NCBI GenBank assembly: GCA_014377905.1
Contig: JACMOQ010000165.1
Span: 1-5,243 of the forward strand
Reading direction: 5' to 3'
Length of the DNA: 5,243 bases
Origin: Acetobacteraceae bacterium
GTDB taxonomy: Bacteria > Pseudomonadota > Alphaproteobacteria > Acetobacterales > Acetobacteraceae
Shown: positions 1-5,243 of the stretch, in pieces
Position numbering within the stretch: position 1 is the first letter of the stretch
Layout: each line of letters starts with the position of its first letter
Notes under the pieces: generated by a model
Told to the model about the DNA's origin: nothing
What the model saw: the letters and a program-made list of their open reading frames with translations, nothing else
The model's database searches: none
Translations under genes and position numbers: made by a program

Positions 1-394
1 CCAGGGTCCAGAAGAAAATCAACGGCGTATCCGGCGTCATCGTCACCGTGCCGATGCCCAGCAACAAGGTCGCGTTTAACAGCAGCGCAGCCACCAGCCC
101 GCGCCGACGATCACCGAACATATCCTGTCCGGCCTGCACCAGCAGCCAAGCGCCCAGCAACGCCGAGAGCGGCCCCAACAGCCGCACCCCCAACGCGCCA
201 TCGCCGGCGAGCGCGGTGCCGGCCCAAATCCACAGCGCCACCATCGGCGGATGGTCGAGATAGCCCGGCGCCAACGCGCGCGACCACACCCAATAATAGG
301 CTTCATCGGCCGATAATGGTGCACTGCCCGCGACCGCCAGCCGCACCAATGTCAGCGCGGCGAGCGTCAGCCAGACCGCGCGTTCAAAGCTCAG
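1..394 (-). CDS. ArnT/GT39-family membrane glycosyltransferase, N-terminal part (cut by window edge)
   Basis: The frame reads as the N-terminus of a polytopic lipid-dependent glycosyltransferase (GT39/ArnT/PMT-like, PF13231 type). These inner-membrane enzymes move a sugar from a polyprenyl-phosphate donor onto lipid or protein acceptors. Visible in order: a first hydrophobic segment (VWLTLAALTLVRLAVAG), then the family hallmark ADEAYYWVWSRALAPGYLDH followed by PPMVALW, the periplasmic first loop with its acidic DE pair. Two more hydrophobic stretches follow, the second containing LLLNATLLLGIG, and then TPDTPLIFFW at the edge. About 131 codons are present of a family length near 500. The start is unclear: there is no ATG near the regulator's stop. 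A CTG at 392-394, overlapping that TGA, gives the expected first membrane segment, while TTG 349 or GTG 346 would delete most of it. The nearest in-frame ATG (559) lies deep in the upstream gene. Same strand as the Lrp-like gene, so probably one operon. Acceptor substrate cannot be told. Confidence 0.8.
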   Translation of the reverse strand, partial: MSFERAVWLTLAALTLVRLAVAGSAPLSADEAYYWVWSRALAPGYLDHPPMVALWIWAGTALAGDGALGVRLLGPLSALLGAWLLVQAGQDMFGDRRRGLVAALLLNATLLLGIGTVTMTPDTPLIFFWTL

Positions 395-870
395 AGCGGC
401 ACGCCGGCAAGGCTGCGACTGGTCCGGATCGTCTGCAGGGTCTGCACCCGGGCGACATTGGCAGCCCCCGTCAGCCGGGTGGTGAGCTGGTTTTCATGGG
501 CGGTGTCGCGCGCCACCAGCTTCAGCAGAAAATCGCCGCCACCGCGGATCATGTGGCATTCGCGCACCTCGGGCCAATCGGCGACCATGGTTTCAAACCC
601 TGTCAGCACGGTTTCCTTCTGGCTTTCCAGCCCAACCACGGCAAAAAATGTGATTTCCCAGCCGAGTTTCTGCGGGTCGGAATCGGCGTGATAGCCGCGG
701 ATGATGCCGGCTTCCTCCAGCCGCCGCACCCGGCGCAGGCAGGGCGGCGCGGATATCCCGGCGCGGCGGGCGAGCTCGACATTGGTCATCCGCCCGTCGT
801 CCTGCAATTCGGCAAGAATGCGGCGGTCGATAGCGTCGAGCGCCTGAACGTCGACGGCTGATGTTTTCAT
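391..870 (-). CDS. Lrp/AsnC-family transcriptional regulator
   Basis: A 159-residue protein, the usual length for the leucine-responsive/AsnC (feast-famine) family. These regulators form dimers and octamers, bind DNA, and often sense an amino acid. Residues 11-65 form the winged helix-turn-helix, with LDAIDRRILAELQDDGR leading into NVELARRAGIS and the recognition helix APPCLRRVRRLEEAGII, then the wing GYHADSDPQKLG. Residues 73-155 form the RAM ligand-binding domain, with EVRECHMIRGGGDFLLKL carrying the typical G-x-D-F/Y turn. The ATG at 868-870 gives a full-length family N-terminus; a GGAAG at 881-885 (minus sense) lies 10 nt upstream as a modest ribosome site. The stop overlaps the likely beginning of the glycosyltransferase gene. 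The regulated genes and the effector cannot be read from sequence. Local or self-regulation is common in the family but is only inference here. Confidence 0.93.
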   Translation of the reverse strand: MKTSAVDVQALDAIDRRILAELQDDGRMTNVELARRAGISAPPCLRRVRRLEEAGIIRGYHADSDPQKLGWEITFFAVVGLESQKETVLTGFETMVADWPEVRECHMIRGGGDFLLKLVARDTAHENQLTTRLTGAANVARVQTLQTIRTSRSLAGVPL

Positions 871-910
871 AAGGACGAGACTTCCGGTCGCAGGCGTGGC
901 TTGAGGCGAA

Positions 911-938
911 ATATTATTCCACTACGCCCGCTTCGCAA
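911..938 (-). promoter_or_regulatory. Possible promoter for the Lrp-like regulator
   Basis: In the 89-bp gap between the lipoprotein stop and the regulator start, the minus strand has TTGCGA (933-938) and TAATAT (911-916) separated by 16 bp. Each matches four of six bases of the sigma-70 consensus. The -10 lies about 40 bp upstream of the regulator's ATG. This is an AT-rich island in otherwise GC-rich sequence, which supports it, but two four-of-six matches are weak evidence. I see no terminator hairpin with a T-run in this gap, so read-through from the lipoprotein gene is also possible. Confidence 0.3.
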
Positions 939-959
939 GGGTTGATACTGCGGCGGAGT

Positions 960-1847
960 TTATTCGACAATGCGCGCAATGCCGCCGTTGCCGATGGCTT
1001 TGGCGTCCTGATCAATCGCGCTGATCGGCACACCGCTTTGGGCAAGCGCAACAGCGATTGCTCGGCTACGGGCGAGTGCGAGGTCAAGTGCGGCAGCCTG
1101 GGTTGCAATATCAGCCGCTTGGGCATCGCCAAAGCCCGCAACCTGGACCGCCCGGCCCGCGCGTCGCGCCGCGAGCGCGCGCAACGATGCCATCGCGTCG
1201 GGCGGCAGGGCCGCTGACCCGGGTGCGAATGCAACGGCCACAGCTTGGCCTGCTGCCACCAAGGCGGCGGCCGGCGCGGGAGCGGCAGGCGGCGCCAAGG
1301 GCGGTGGTGCTGGCACCGTTATCCCGCCCAGCCCTGGCAGACTGGCCTGGGTCGGTGGGCTTGCCGCCATCGCCGGCATTGCAGCGGCATCGGCGGTCGC
1401 AGGCAGTGGCAGGCCAACCGCTGCAACCGCGGCACGCGGGGCAGCGCTTGGGGCCGCGGGCAATGGGGCGGATGCCGCCCCCATCGTCGCCGCCTGACTG
1501 TCCTGGACTGGCCCGAGTGGCAGACGGCGTGCAGTAGGCGGAATGGTTTGACTATTCGCGTAGGTGGCATTGGCATGATCTGCAACCAAACCGGCCGCAA
1601 TCTGGCTGCGGGTGGCAGGCGGGGTGACCACCGGACGCTGCGGAATATTGGCCAGATTGGGGAACGGCGCGTTGGCATTGGGCGGCGGCGGCCGATCCGC
1701 GGCCAAGCGCCCGCCATCAAGCTGCTGCCACCACGCCGCCGGCCCGCCACTGCCCGCCCCGCCACTGCCTGCCCCGCCGCAACCTGTCAGCAACAGGCTG
1801 GCGAGCAGCACTGCGCCCACCCGCGACCCTTGAACCCGCTCCGCCAT
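960..1847 (-). CDS. Putative outer-membrane lipoprotein with C-terminal OmpA-like domain
   Basis: With the start at 1845-1847 the product is 295 residues. Residues 1-22 form a lipoprotein signal (basic n-region MAERVQGSRV, hydrophobic core, lipobox LLTGC), with Cys23 as the lipidation site. Then come a short Gly/Ser repeat, a motif PFPNLANIPQRP (61-72) of a type I associate with alphaproteobacterial OmpA-like lipoproteins, and a long low-complexity Ala/Pro linker (about 100-200). Residues 203-295 look like an OmpA/Pal-type peptidoglycan-binding fold: VAFAPGSAALPPDA, then VQVAGFGD, then ARSRAIAVALAQSGVP. Asp241 and Arg262 fit the two residues that hold diaminopimelate in OmpA, but the usual GHTD reads GFGD and the loop between them is longer. 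It could anchor the outer membrane to the wall. An in-frame ATG at 1910 has an AAAAGG upstream but adds 21 residues ahead of the signal. I prefer 1847 on signal-peptide grounds. Transcribed divergently from phaC. Confidence 0.75.
   Translation of the reverse strand: MAERVQGSRVGAVLLASLLLTGCGGAGSGGAGSGGPAAWWQQLDGGRLAADRPPPPNANAPFPNLANIPQRPVVTPPATRSQIAAGLVADHANATYANSQTIPPTARRLPLGPVQDSQAATMGAASAPLPAAPSAAPRAAVAAVGLPLPATADAAAMPAMAASPPTQASLPGLGGITVPAPPPLAPPAAPAPAAALVAAGQAVAVAFAPGSAALPPDAMASLRALAARRAGRAVQVAGFGDAQAADIATQAAALDLALARSRAIAVALAQSGVPISAIDQDAKAIGNGGIARIVE
1743..1772. repeat. Two 15-bp direct repeats within the lipoprotein gene
   Basis: Positions 1743-1757 and 1758-1772 are adjacent copies of a 15-bp unit (plus sense CCCGCCACTGCCYGC), differing at one base (1755 C, 1770 T). 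They encode a doubled Gly-Gly-Ala-Gly-Ser directly after the lipidated cysteine. Being a multiple of three and in a flexible tether, the repeat could change copy number without breaking the frame. Confidence 0.7.
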
Positions 1848-1981
1848 CGCGCTAGATGCCGGCCCACCAAGGGACAGGCGTGTAACAGAAAACGCGCTTT
1901 GAACTCTCATAACTGCTATACCTTTTGCCGCCGCTATCGCCGCCCACCTATGGCCAGATGTAGCAGCGACCGCCCGCCCAC

Positions 1982-1989
1982 GGAAAGGA
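1982..1989 (+). promoter_or_regulatory. phaC ribosome-binding site (decides the start)
   Basis: A strong Shine-Dalgarno sequence, GGAAAGGA, lies just before two in-frame ATGs. The AGGA core (1986-1989) is only one base from the ATG at 1991, too close for initiation, but seven bases from the ATG at 1997, which is optimal. This places the phaC start at 1997. I could not identify a convincing promoter in the 1848-1981 stretch between the divergent genes. Confidence 0.75.
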
Positions 1990-1996
1990 CATGCGT

Positions 1997-3838
1997 ATGG
2001 CCGATGCCAAAAAGCCAGCCGACAGCAAAAACAGCCTCGCCGCCGGCATGATCGATCTCAGTGCGATGAAAATGCCTGATCCGGCGGAAATGGGCCAATC
2101 GATGGCCAGTATCGCCGAACGGTCGCAGCGTTTGGTCACCGACTGGCTGAAGCGCCAGGCGGTCGATGCGCCGGCCAAACCGGACCCGATGAACATCGGC
2201 GGCGCGTTCCTGGAAATGACCACTCAGCTGATGGCCAATCCGGGCAAGATGATGCAGGCCCAGCTTGGCTTTTGGCAGGATTACATGTCGCTGTGGCAAT
2301 CCACTACCCGGCGGATGATGGGTATGGAAGCCGGTGGCCCGGTGATTGCGGGCGATCCGCGCGACAAACGCTTCAAGGATGCGGCGTGGAAAGATGTCGA
2401 GGTGTTCGATTTCATCCGCCAGTCCTACCTGCTGTCGGCGCGCTACATCACCGAAGTGGTTAAAACCACTGACGGCATGGAACCGGCGACCGCGCAAAAA
2501 GTCGATTTTTATTCGCGCCAGTTCATCGATGCGATGTCGCCGTCGAACTTCCTGTTCTCCAACCCCGAAGTTTTGCGCAAAACCGCCGAAACCGGGGGCG
2601 AGAACCTGATCAAGGGCCTCAACAACCTGCTGTCGGACCTTGAGCGCGGCAAGGGCGATCTGCGCATCAAGATGACCGATACCGACGCGTTCAAGATCGG
2701 CGAGAATATCGCCGTGACGCCGGGCAAGGTAGTCTATCAGAACGATCTGATGCAGCTGATCCAGTATACGCCGACCACCGACAAGGTGCTGAAACGGCCG
2801 CTGCTGATCGTGCCGCCCTGGATCAACAAATTCTACATCCTTGATCTGCGCCCCAAAAACAGCTTCGTGAAATGGGCGACCGATCAGGGCCACACGGTGT
2901 TTATCGTCAGTTGGGTTAATCCCGACGAACGCTTGTCGGATAAACTGTTCGAGGATTATCTCCGTGAAGGCATTCTAGCCGCGCTCGACGCGATCGAGGC
3001 GGCGACTGGCGAACGCGAAATCAACGCGATCGGCTATTGCCTGGGCGGCACCTTGCTGTCCGCGACGCTGGCTTACATGCAGGCGCATGACGATCACCGC
3101 ATCAAGACCGCGACGTTTTTTGTCACGCTGATGGATTTCCGTGATTCGGGAGAGTTAAACGTCTTTATCGACGAGGAGCAACTGGCCGCCCTCGAGGATA
3201 AAATGAATAAACGGGGCTTTCTTGAGGGGTCGGAAATGGCGACCACCTTCAACATGCTGCGCGCCAATGACCTGATCTGGTCGTTCGTGGTGAACAATTA
3301 TCTGCTTGGCAATGATCCGTTCCCGTTCGACCTGCTTTACTGGAACAGCGACGCGACGCGGATGCCGGCGCAGATGCATTCTTTCTATCTGCGCAACATG
3401 TATCAGGCCAACAAGCTCAAGGACAAGGACGGCATTACTTTGCTTGGCACGCCGTTCGATCTTTCCACAATCAAGGTGCCGGCCTATTTCCTGTCCACCC
3501 GCGAGGATCATATCGCGCCGTGGCGGGCAACCTATCGCGGCACCCAACTGCTTGGCGGGGAAAACCGCTTCGTGCTGGCAGCGTCGGGCCATATCGCGGG
3601 CGTGGTGAATTCGCCTGATGGCGGCAAATATGGCCATTGGATCAACACCGAATTGCCGGCCGACCCCGAGGCCTGGTTCACCAGCGCCACCGAAATGGCC
3701 GGGTCGTGGTGGCCGGATTGGAACCGGTGGATCCGCGAGCATGACAAGAAGCAGGTCGCGGCGCGGGTGCCCGGCGATGGCAAGCTCGCGGTGATTGAGG
3801 AAGCGCCGGGAAGCTATGTGAAGGTGATCGCAAGTTAG
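1997..3838 (+). CDS. phaC: Class I poly(R)-hydroxyalkanoic acid synthase
   Basis: Polymerises (R)-3-hydroxyacyl-CoA into polyhydroxyalkanoate with release of CoA, acting at the surface of the carbon-storage granule. The product is 613 residues, close to the roughly 590 of the Cupriavidus necator enzyme; class III/IV PhaC subunits are near 360. The N-terminal PhaC_N domain covers about 90-260 (FWQDYMSLWQ onward). The alpha/beta-hydrolase core follows from LLIVPPWINKFYILDL (270-285), then HTVFIVSWVNPD. The lipase-like box is GYCLGGT with nucleophile Cys348. The other catalytic residues are Asp504 in STREDHIAPW and His532 in ASGHIAGVVN. Conserved YWNSDATRMP (448-457) and the C-terminal GSWWPDW (569-575) are also present. 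The Asp-His spacing of 28 equals that of C. necator D480/H508. Nothing is missing, so the enzyme should be active. Class I enzymes usually prefer short-chain monomers. No phaA, phaB, phasin or phaR is in the window. The DUF1643 gene follows after 3 nt. Confidence 0.97.
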   Translation: MADAKKPADSKNSLAAGMIDLSAMKMPDPAEMGQSMASIAERSQRLVTDWLKRQAVDAPAKPDPMNIGGAFLEMTTQLMANPGKMMQAQLGFWQDYMSLWQSTTRRMMGMEAGGPVIAGDPRDKRFKDAAWKDVEVFDFIRQSYLLSARYITEVVKTTDGMEPATAQKVDFYSRQFIDAMSPSNFLFSNPEVLRKTAETGGENLIKGLNNLLSDLERGKGDLRIKMTDTDAFKIGENIAVTPGKVVYQNDLMQLIQYTPTTDKVLKRPLLIVPPWINKFYILDLRPKNSFVKWATDQGHTVFIVSWVNPDERLSDKLFEDYLREGILAALDAIEAATGEREINAIGYCLGGTLLSATLAYMQAHDDHRIKTATFFVTLMDFRDSGELNVFIDEEQLAALEDKMNKRGFLEGSEMATTFNMLRANDLIWSFVVNNYLLGNDPFPFDLLYWNSDATRMPAQMHSFYLRNMYQANKLKDKDGITLLGTPFDLSTIKVPAYFLSTREDHIAPWRATYRGTQLLGGENRFVLAASGHIAGVVNSPDGGKYGHWINTELPADPEAWFTSATEMAGSWWPDWNRWIREHDKKQVAARVPGDGKLAVIEEAPGSYVKVIAS

Positions 3839-3841
3839 GGG

Positions 3842-4378
3842 ATGCAAGACCATGATCCTGGCGGCAAAATAAGGCTCAAATTTGCGGCAGACGTGGTGTC
3901 GGTGGCGCAGTTTTCGGACTGCCGGCGCTATCGGTTCGCTCTGTCGCGGACTTGGGATGCGGGCTTGCAATCGGTGCTGTTTGTGATGATGAACCCGAGC
4001 ACCGCCGATGAGCAGGTGAACGACCCGACGGTTGCCCGATGTATGGGCTTTGCGCAGTCGTGGGGCTATGGGCGGCTGCTGGTTGGTAATGTCTGCGCCT
4101 ATCGCGCCACCGATAAGACCGTGCTGCTCGGCGTCGCCGATCCGGTCGGGCCTGGCAATATCGCGGCGATCGTCGCGATGGCGCGGGAAGCGGACGTCAC
4201 GGTTATCGCCCACGGGCAGTTGCCAAAAGGGTTGCACGTACATGCCGAGGCGGTGTGCGCGGCGCTGCGGGACGCCGGGATCGGGTTGAGCGTTCTGCGG
4301 CTATCGAAGCAGGGTGTGCCGGTGCATCCGCTTTATTTGCCGAAAGATTTACAGCCGGTCAGTTGGACGGCGCAATAA
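3842..4378 (+). CDS. DUF1643 domain protein, function unknown
   Basis: A 178-residue soluble protein, about normal for DUF1643 (PF07799), whose biochemical role is not known to me. The family signature is clear: YRFALSRTWD (30-39), VLFVMMNPSTADEQVNDPT (45-63), a run RCMGFAQSWGYGRL (66-79), NVCAYRATD (83-91), the ADPVGPGN segment (99-106) and the C-terminal SKQGVPVHPLYLP (145-157). The last is usually GxPRHPLY in the family, so Val151 replaces a common Arg. There is no signal peptide or membrane segment. The ATG lies 3 nt after the phaC stop, with only the phaC end as leader, so translation is probably coupled to phaC and the two share a transcript. That suggests, but does not prove, a link to storage-polymer metabolism; DUF1643 genes occur in many other contexts. 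Its last 20 bp overlap the convergent vapC-like gene. Confidence 0.88.
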   Translation: MQDHDPGGKIRLKFAADVVSVAQFSDCRRYRFALSRTWDAGLQSVLFVMMNPSTADEQVNDPTVARCMGFAQSWGYGRLLVGNVCAYRATDKTVLLGVADPVGPGNIAAIVAMAREADVTVIAHGQLPKGLHVHAEAVCAALRDAGIGLSVLRLSKQGVPVHPLYLPKDLQPVSWTAQ

Positions 4379-4772
4379 AGGGATCGAGGCACGTCACCCC
4401 GAGTTGTTCGAAATCCCGCATGTTGCGGGTCACCACCACGAGATGATGCACCGTTGCGGTGGCGGCGATCATTGCATTCTCGATCAATTGGTCGGATCGC
4501 CGATGCATCAACCGCGCCCAGGCACGGAAGACGCCGGCATCCATCGGAAGGATATTGTAGGTCGCGGCGATTTGATCCAGCCAGGCTTCAATCTCGGTGG
4601 CCTTGGGTTTATTCTGGGCGCGGGTCATTTCAATCCACGCTTGGATTTCGCCAATGGTGACGGCGGATAAATGCAGATCGGCATCAGCCACGCCGCCAAT
4701 CCAGGCCAGCACCGCGCCGTGCGGGCGGGTTTTGCGCAACTCCGAAACAACATTGGTGTCGAGCAGATACAC
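4359..4772 (-). CDS. VapC/FitB-like PIN-domain toxin (possible active-site defect)
   Basis: A 137-residue single PIN domain, the typical length of VapC/FitB toxins, which are Mg-dependent RNases that cut tRNA, rRNA or mRNA and are held inactive by their antitoxin. Visible motifs: YLLDTNVVSELRK (2-14) with acidic Asp5, SAVTIGEIQAW (36-46) with Glu42, IENAMIAATA (97-106) and VVTRNMRDFEQLGV (112-125) with Asp120. In this subfamily the third motif normally reads EDAMIAATA; here the Asp is Asn99 (codon AAT, 4476-4478), with Glu98 next to it. Loss of a conserved PIN acidic residue usually weakens or abolishes nuclease activity. The start is GTG, six bases after the antitoxin stop and in the same frame, with an AGG five bases ahead, pointing to translational coupling. 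The 3' end overlaps the DUF1643 gene on the other strand. Confidence 0.9.
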   Translation of the reverse strand: MYLLDTNVVSELRKTRPHGAVLAWIGGVADADLHLSAVTIGEIQAWIEMTRAQNKPKATEIEAWLDQIAATYNILPMDAGVFRAWARLMHRRSDQLIENAMIAATATVHHLVVVTRNMRDFEQLGVTCLDPFIAPSN

Positions 4773-4778
4773 GCGAAC

Positions 4779-5036
4779 CTAGTCCAACGCCTCCGGCAGA
4801 CGGCGCCGCACTCCGCCGCGTGCTGGCAGATCGAGATCGCCATACGGGCTGGGGGCGAGCAAGAGTTCTTTCAGGCTTGGCCGTGCGACGCGCTGCAACC
4901 GCTCCCATTCCAGGACCGGCACCAGCACGGCCGCATTGGCGCCGCGTTTGGTAACAAGCTGTGGTCCTTCGGCGATGCAGGTATCGAGGAACTCACTGAA
5001 GCGGGCTTTGGCGTCCTGCACTGACCAGGCGTTCAT
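4779..5036 (-). CDS. Phd/YefM-family antitoxin, partner of the adjacent PIN toxin
   Basis: An 85-residue protein. The N-terminal half (MNAWSVQDAKARFSEFLD, then GPQLVTKRGANAAVLVPVLEWERL) is the Phd/YefM fold that dimerises and binds operator DNA. The C-terminal part (PSLKELLLAPSPYGDLDLPARG, residues about 53-74) matches the extended tail by which such antitoxins cap the PIN active site. ATG 5034-5036 gives the canonical N-terminus. A longer GTG start at 5102 would add 22 residues unlike the family and translate through the operator, so it is rejected. The order antitoxin-toxin, short spacing and upstream palindrome are those of a self-repressing type II toxin-antitoxin operon. Ribosome site is weak (GGG about 10 nt upstream). 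Confidence 0.92.
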   Translation of the reverse strand: MNAWSVQDAKARFSEFLDTCIAEGPQLVTKRGANAAVLVPVLEWERLQRVARPSLKELLLAPSPYGDLDLPARGGVRRRLPEALD

Positions 5037-5049
5037 GACATCGGACCCA

Positions 5050-5077
5050 AACTGACTAGTTATTAAACTAGTCAGTT
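5050..5077. promoter_or_regulatory. 28-bp perfect inverted repeat, likely toxin-antitoxin operator
   Basis: Two 12-bp arms, AACTGACTAGTT (5050-5061) and AACTAGTCAGTT (5066-5077), are perfect reverse complements around the 4-bp spacer ATTA. Each arm contains the palindrome ACTAGT, so the site is a symmetric pair of smaller symmetric boxes, which suits two antitoxin dimers. It lies 13 bp before the antitoxin ATG and overlaps the predicted -10. No T-run follows, so it is not a standard terminator. The site is AT-rich against the surrounding GC-rich DNA. Confidence 0.8.
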
Positions 5078-5093
5078 GAGGTGCTAATGTAAA
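5065..5093 (-). promoter_or_regulatory. Predicted promoter of the toxin-antitoxin operon
   Basis: On the minus strand TTTACA (5088-5093, five of six matches to the -35 consensus) is followed after 17 bp by TAGTTT (5065-5070, three of six). The -10 falls inside the right arm and spacer edge of the inverted repeat, so a bound antitoxin would block polymerase. The -35 is good; the exact -10 is uncertain, since TTTAAT and TAATAA occur a few bases further downstream in the same AT-rich palindrome. Confidence 0.5.
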
Positions 5094-5098
5094 GAGAC

Positions 5099-5243
5099 TC
5101 ACATACCCTTATTTGGGCAGATCAGGAACTTCTCCCCGGTTGCGCACCCATTATAAGCGGTGATGTTGGCCAGTTGCAGGGTATCGGCGAGCGACAATAC
5201 GCCGGTATAGTGGCTGGCGAAGGTGGTTTTCAGCTCGGCAACC
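5099..5243 (-). CDS. C-terminal end of an unidentified protein (cut by window edge)
   Basis: The minus strand is open from the right edge to a TGA at 5099-5101 and gives 47 codons with the GC-rich third positions typical of the neighbouring genes (for example ACC, GCC, CTG, ATC, AAC). The opposite strand is also open here but lacks that codon bias. The tail reads VAELKTTFASHYTGVLSLAD, then TLQLANITAYNGCATGEKFL, ending ICPNKGM. Two cysteines nine residues apart close to the C-terminus could form a disulfide loop, as in some secreted proteins, but no family is recognised and no function is proposed. The gene reads towards the toxin-antitoxin operon, whose antitoxin starts 62 bp downstream behind its own promoter. 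Confidence 0.6.
   Translation of the reverse strand, partial: VAELKTTFASHYTGVLSLADTLQLANITAYNGCATGEKFLICPNKGM

Noticed and set aside
316..861. 181-codon plus-strand open frame opposite the Lrp-like gene
   Set aside because: Shadow of a clear Lrp/AsnC gene on the other strand.
1913..1966. CTGCTA at 1913-1918 and TAGCAG at 1961-1966 as an operator between lipoprotein and phaC genes
   Set aside because: Only six bases per arm with a 42-bp gap; expected by chance.
1991..1996. First phaC ATG at 1991 as the start
   Set aside because: The Shine-Dalgarno AGGA is one base away from it, but seven from the ATG at 1997.
1245..2051. 268-codon open frame on the plus strand opposite the lipoprotein gene
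   Set aside because: Arg/Gly/Trp-rich translation with no domain; the minus frame has a lipobox and an OmpA-like domain.
1934..2893. 319-codon open frame on the minus strand opposite the phaC 5' part
   Set aside because: Antisense shadow of phaC, same composition bias, and it would cross the phaC leader.
3155..4243. 362-codon open frame on the minus strand opposite phaC and the DUF1643 gene
   Set aside because: It is the antisense shadow of two well-supported genes in GC-rich DNA; the translation is rich in His/Arg/Pro and matches no family I know.
5037..5102. N-terminally extended antitoxin from GTG at 5102
   Set aside because: The extra 22 residues do not fit the Phd/YefM family and would be encoded by the promoter and operator palindrome.
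5102..5243. Open plus-strand frame at the right edge
   Set aside because: It lacks the GC-rich third codon positions seen in the minus-strand frame and has no start or recognisable product.

Overview
The window is high-GC, GC3-biased DNA from an alphaproteobacterium. The protein families suggest the Sphingomonadales; this is inferred from family resemblance, not from a marker gene. It carries seven protein-coding genes, two of them cut by the window edges. I see no RNA genes, insertion sequences or CRISPR arrays.

Left third (1-1847, all minus strand): a small OmpA-like lipoprotein gene comes first in the direction of transcription (start near 1847). It is followed by an Lrp/AsnC-family regulator (391-870). 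The N-terminal part of an ArnT/GT39-type membrane glycosyltransferase then begins where the regulator stops and runs off the left edge.

Centre (1848-4378, plus strand): divergent from the lipoprotein gene is a complete class I polyhydroxyalkanoate synthase, phaC, with its catalytic Cys/Asp/His all present. This enzyme polymerises (R)-3-hydroxyacyl-CoA into storage granules. Three bases after its stop codon begins a DUF1643 protein of unknown function, so the two are very probably co-transcribed.

Right part (4359-5243, minus strand): a type II toxin-antitoxin operon, Phd/YefM-like antitoxin then VapC-like PIN toxin, converges on the phaC unit and overlaps the DUF1643 gene by 20 bp. A perfect 12-bp inverted repeat sits in its AT-rich promoter and is a good candidate for the autoregulatory operator. 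The toxin has Asn where this VapC type normally has a catalytic Asp (GAT to AAT), so it may be weakened or dead. Beyond the promoter, the last 47 codons of an unidentified protein run in from the right edge.

I found no clearly new multi-gene system. The points most worth checking are the altered VapC active site, the TA operator, the tight phaC-DUF1643 coupling, the atypical OmpA-like domain and the apparent CTG start of the glycosyltransferase.
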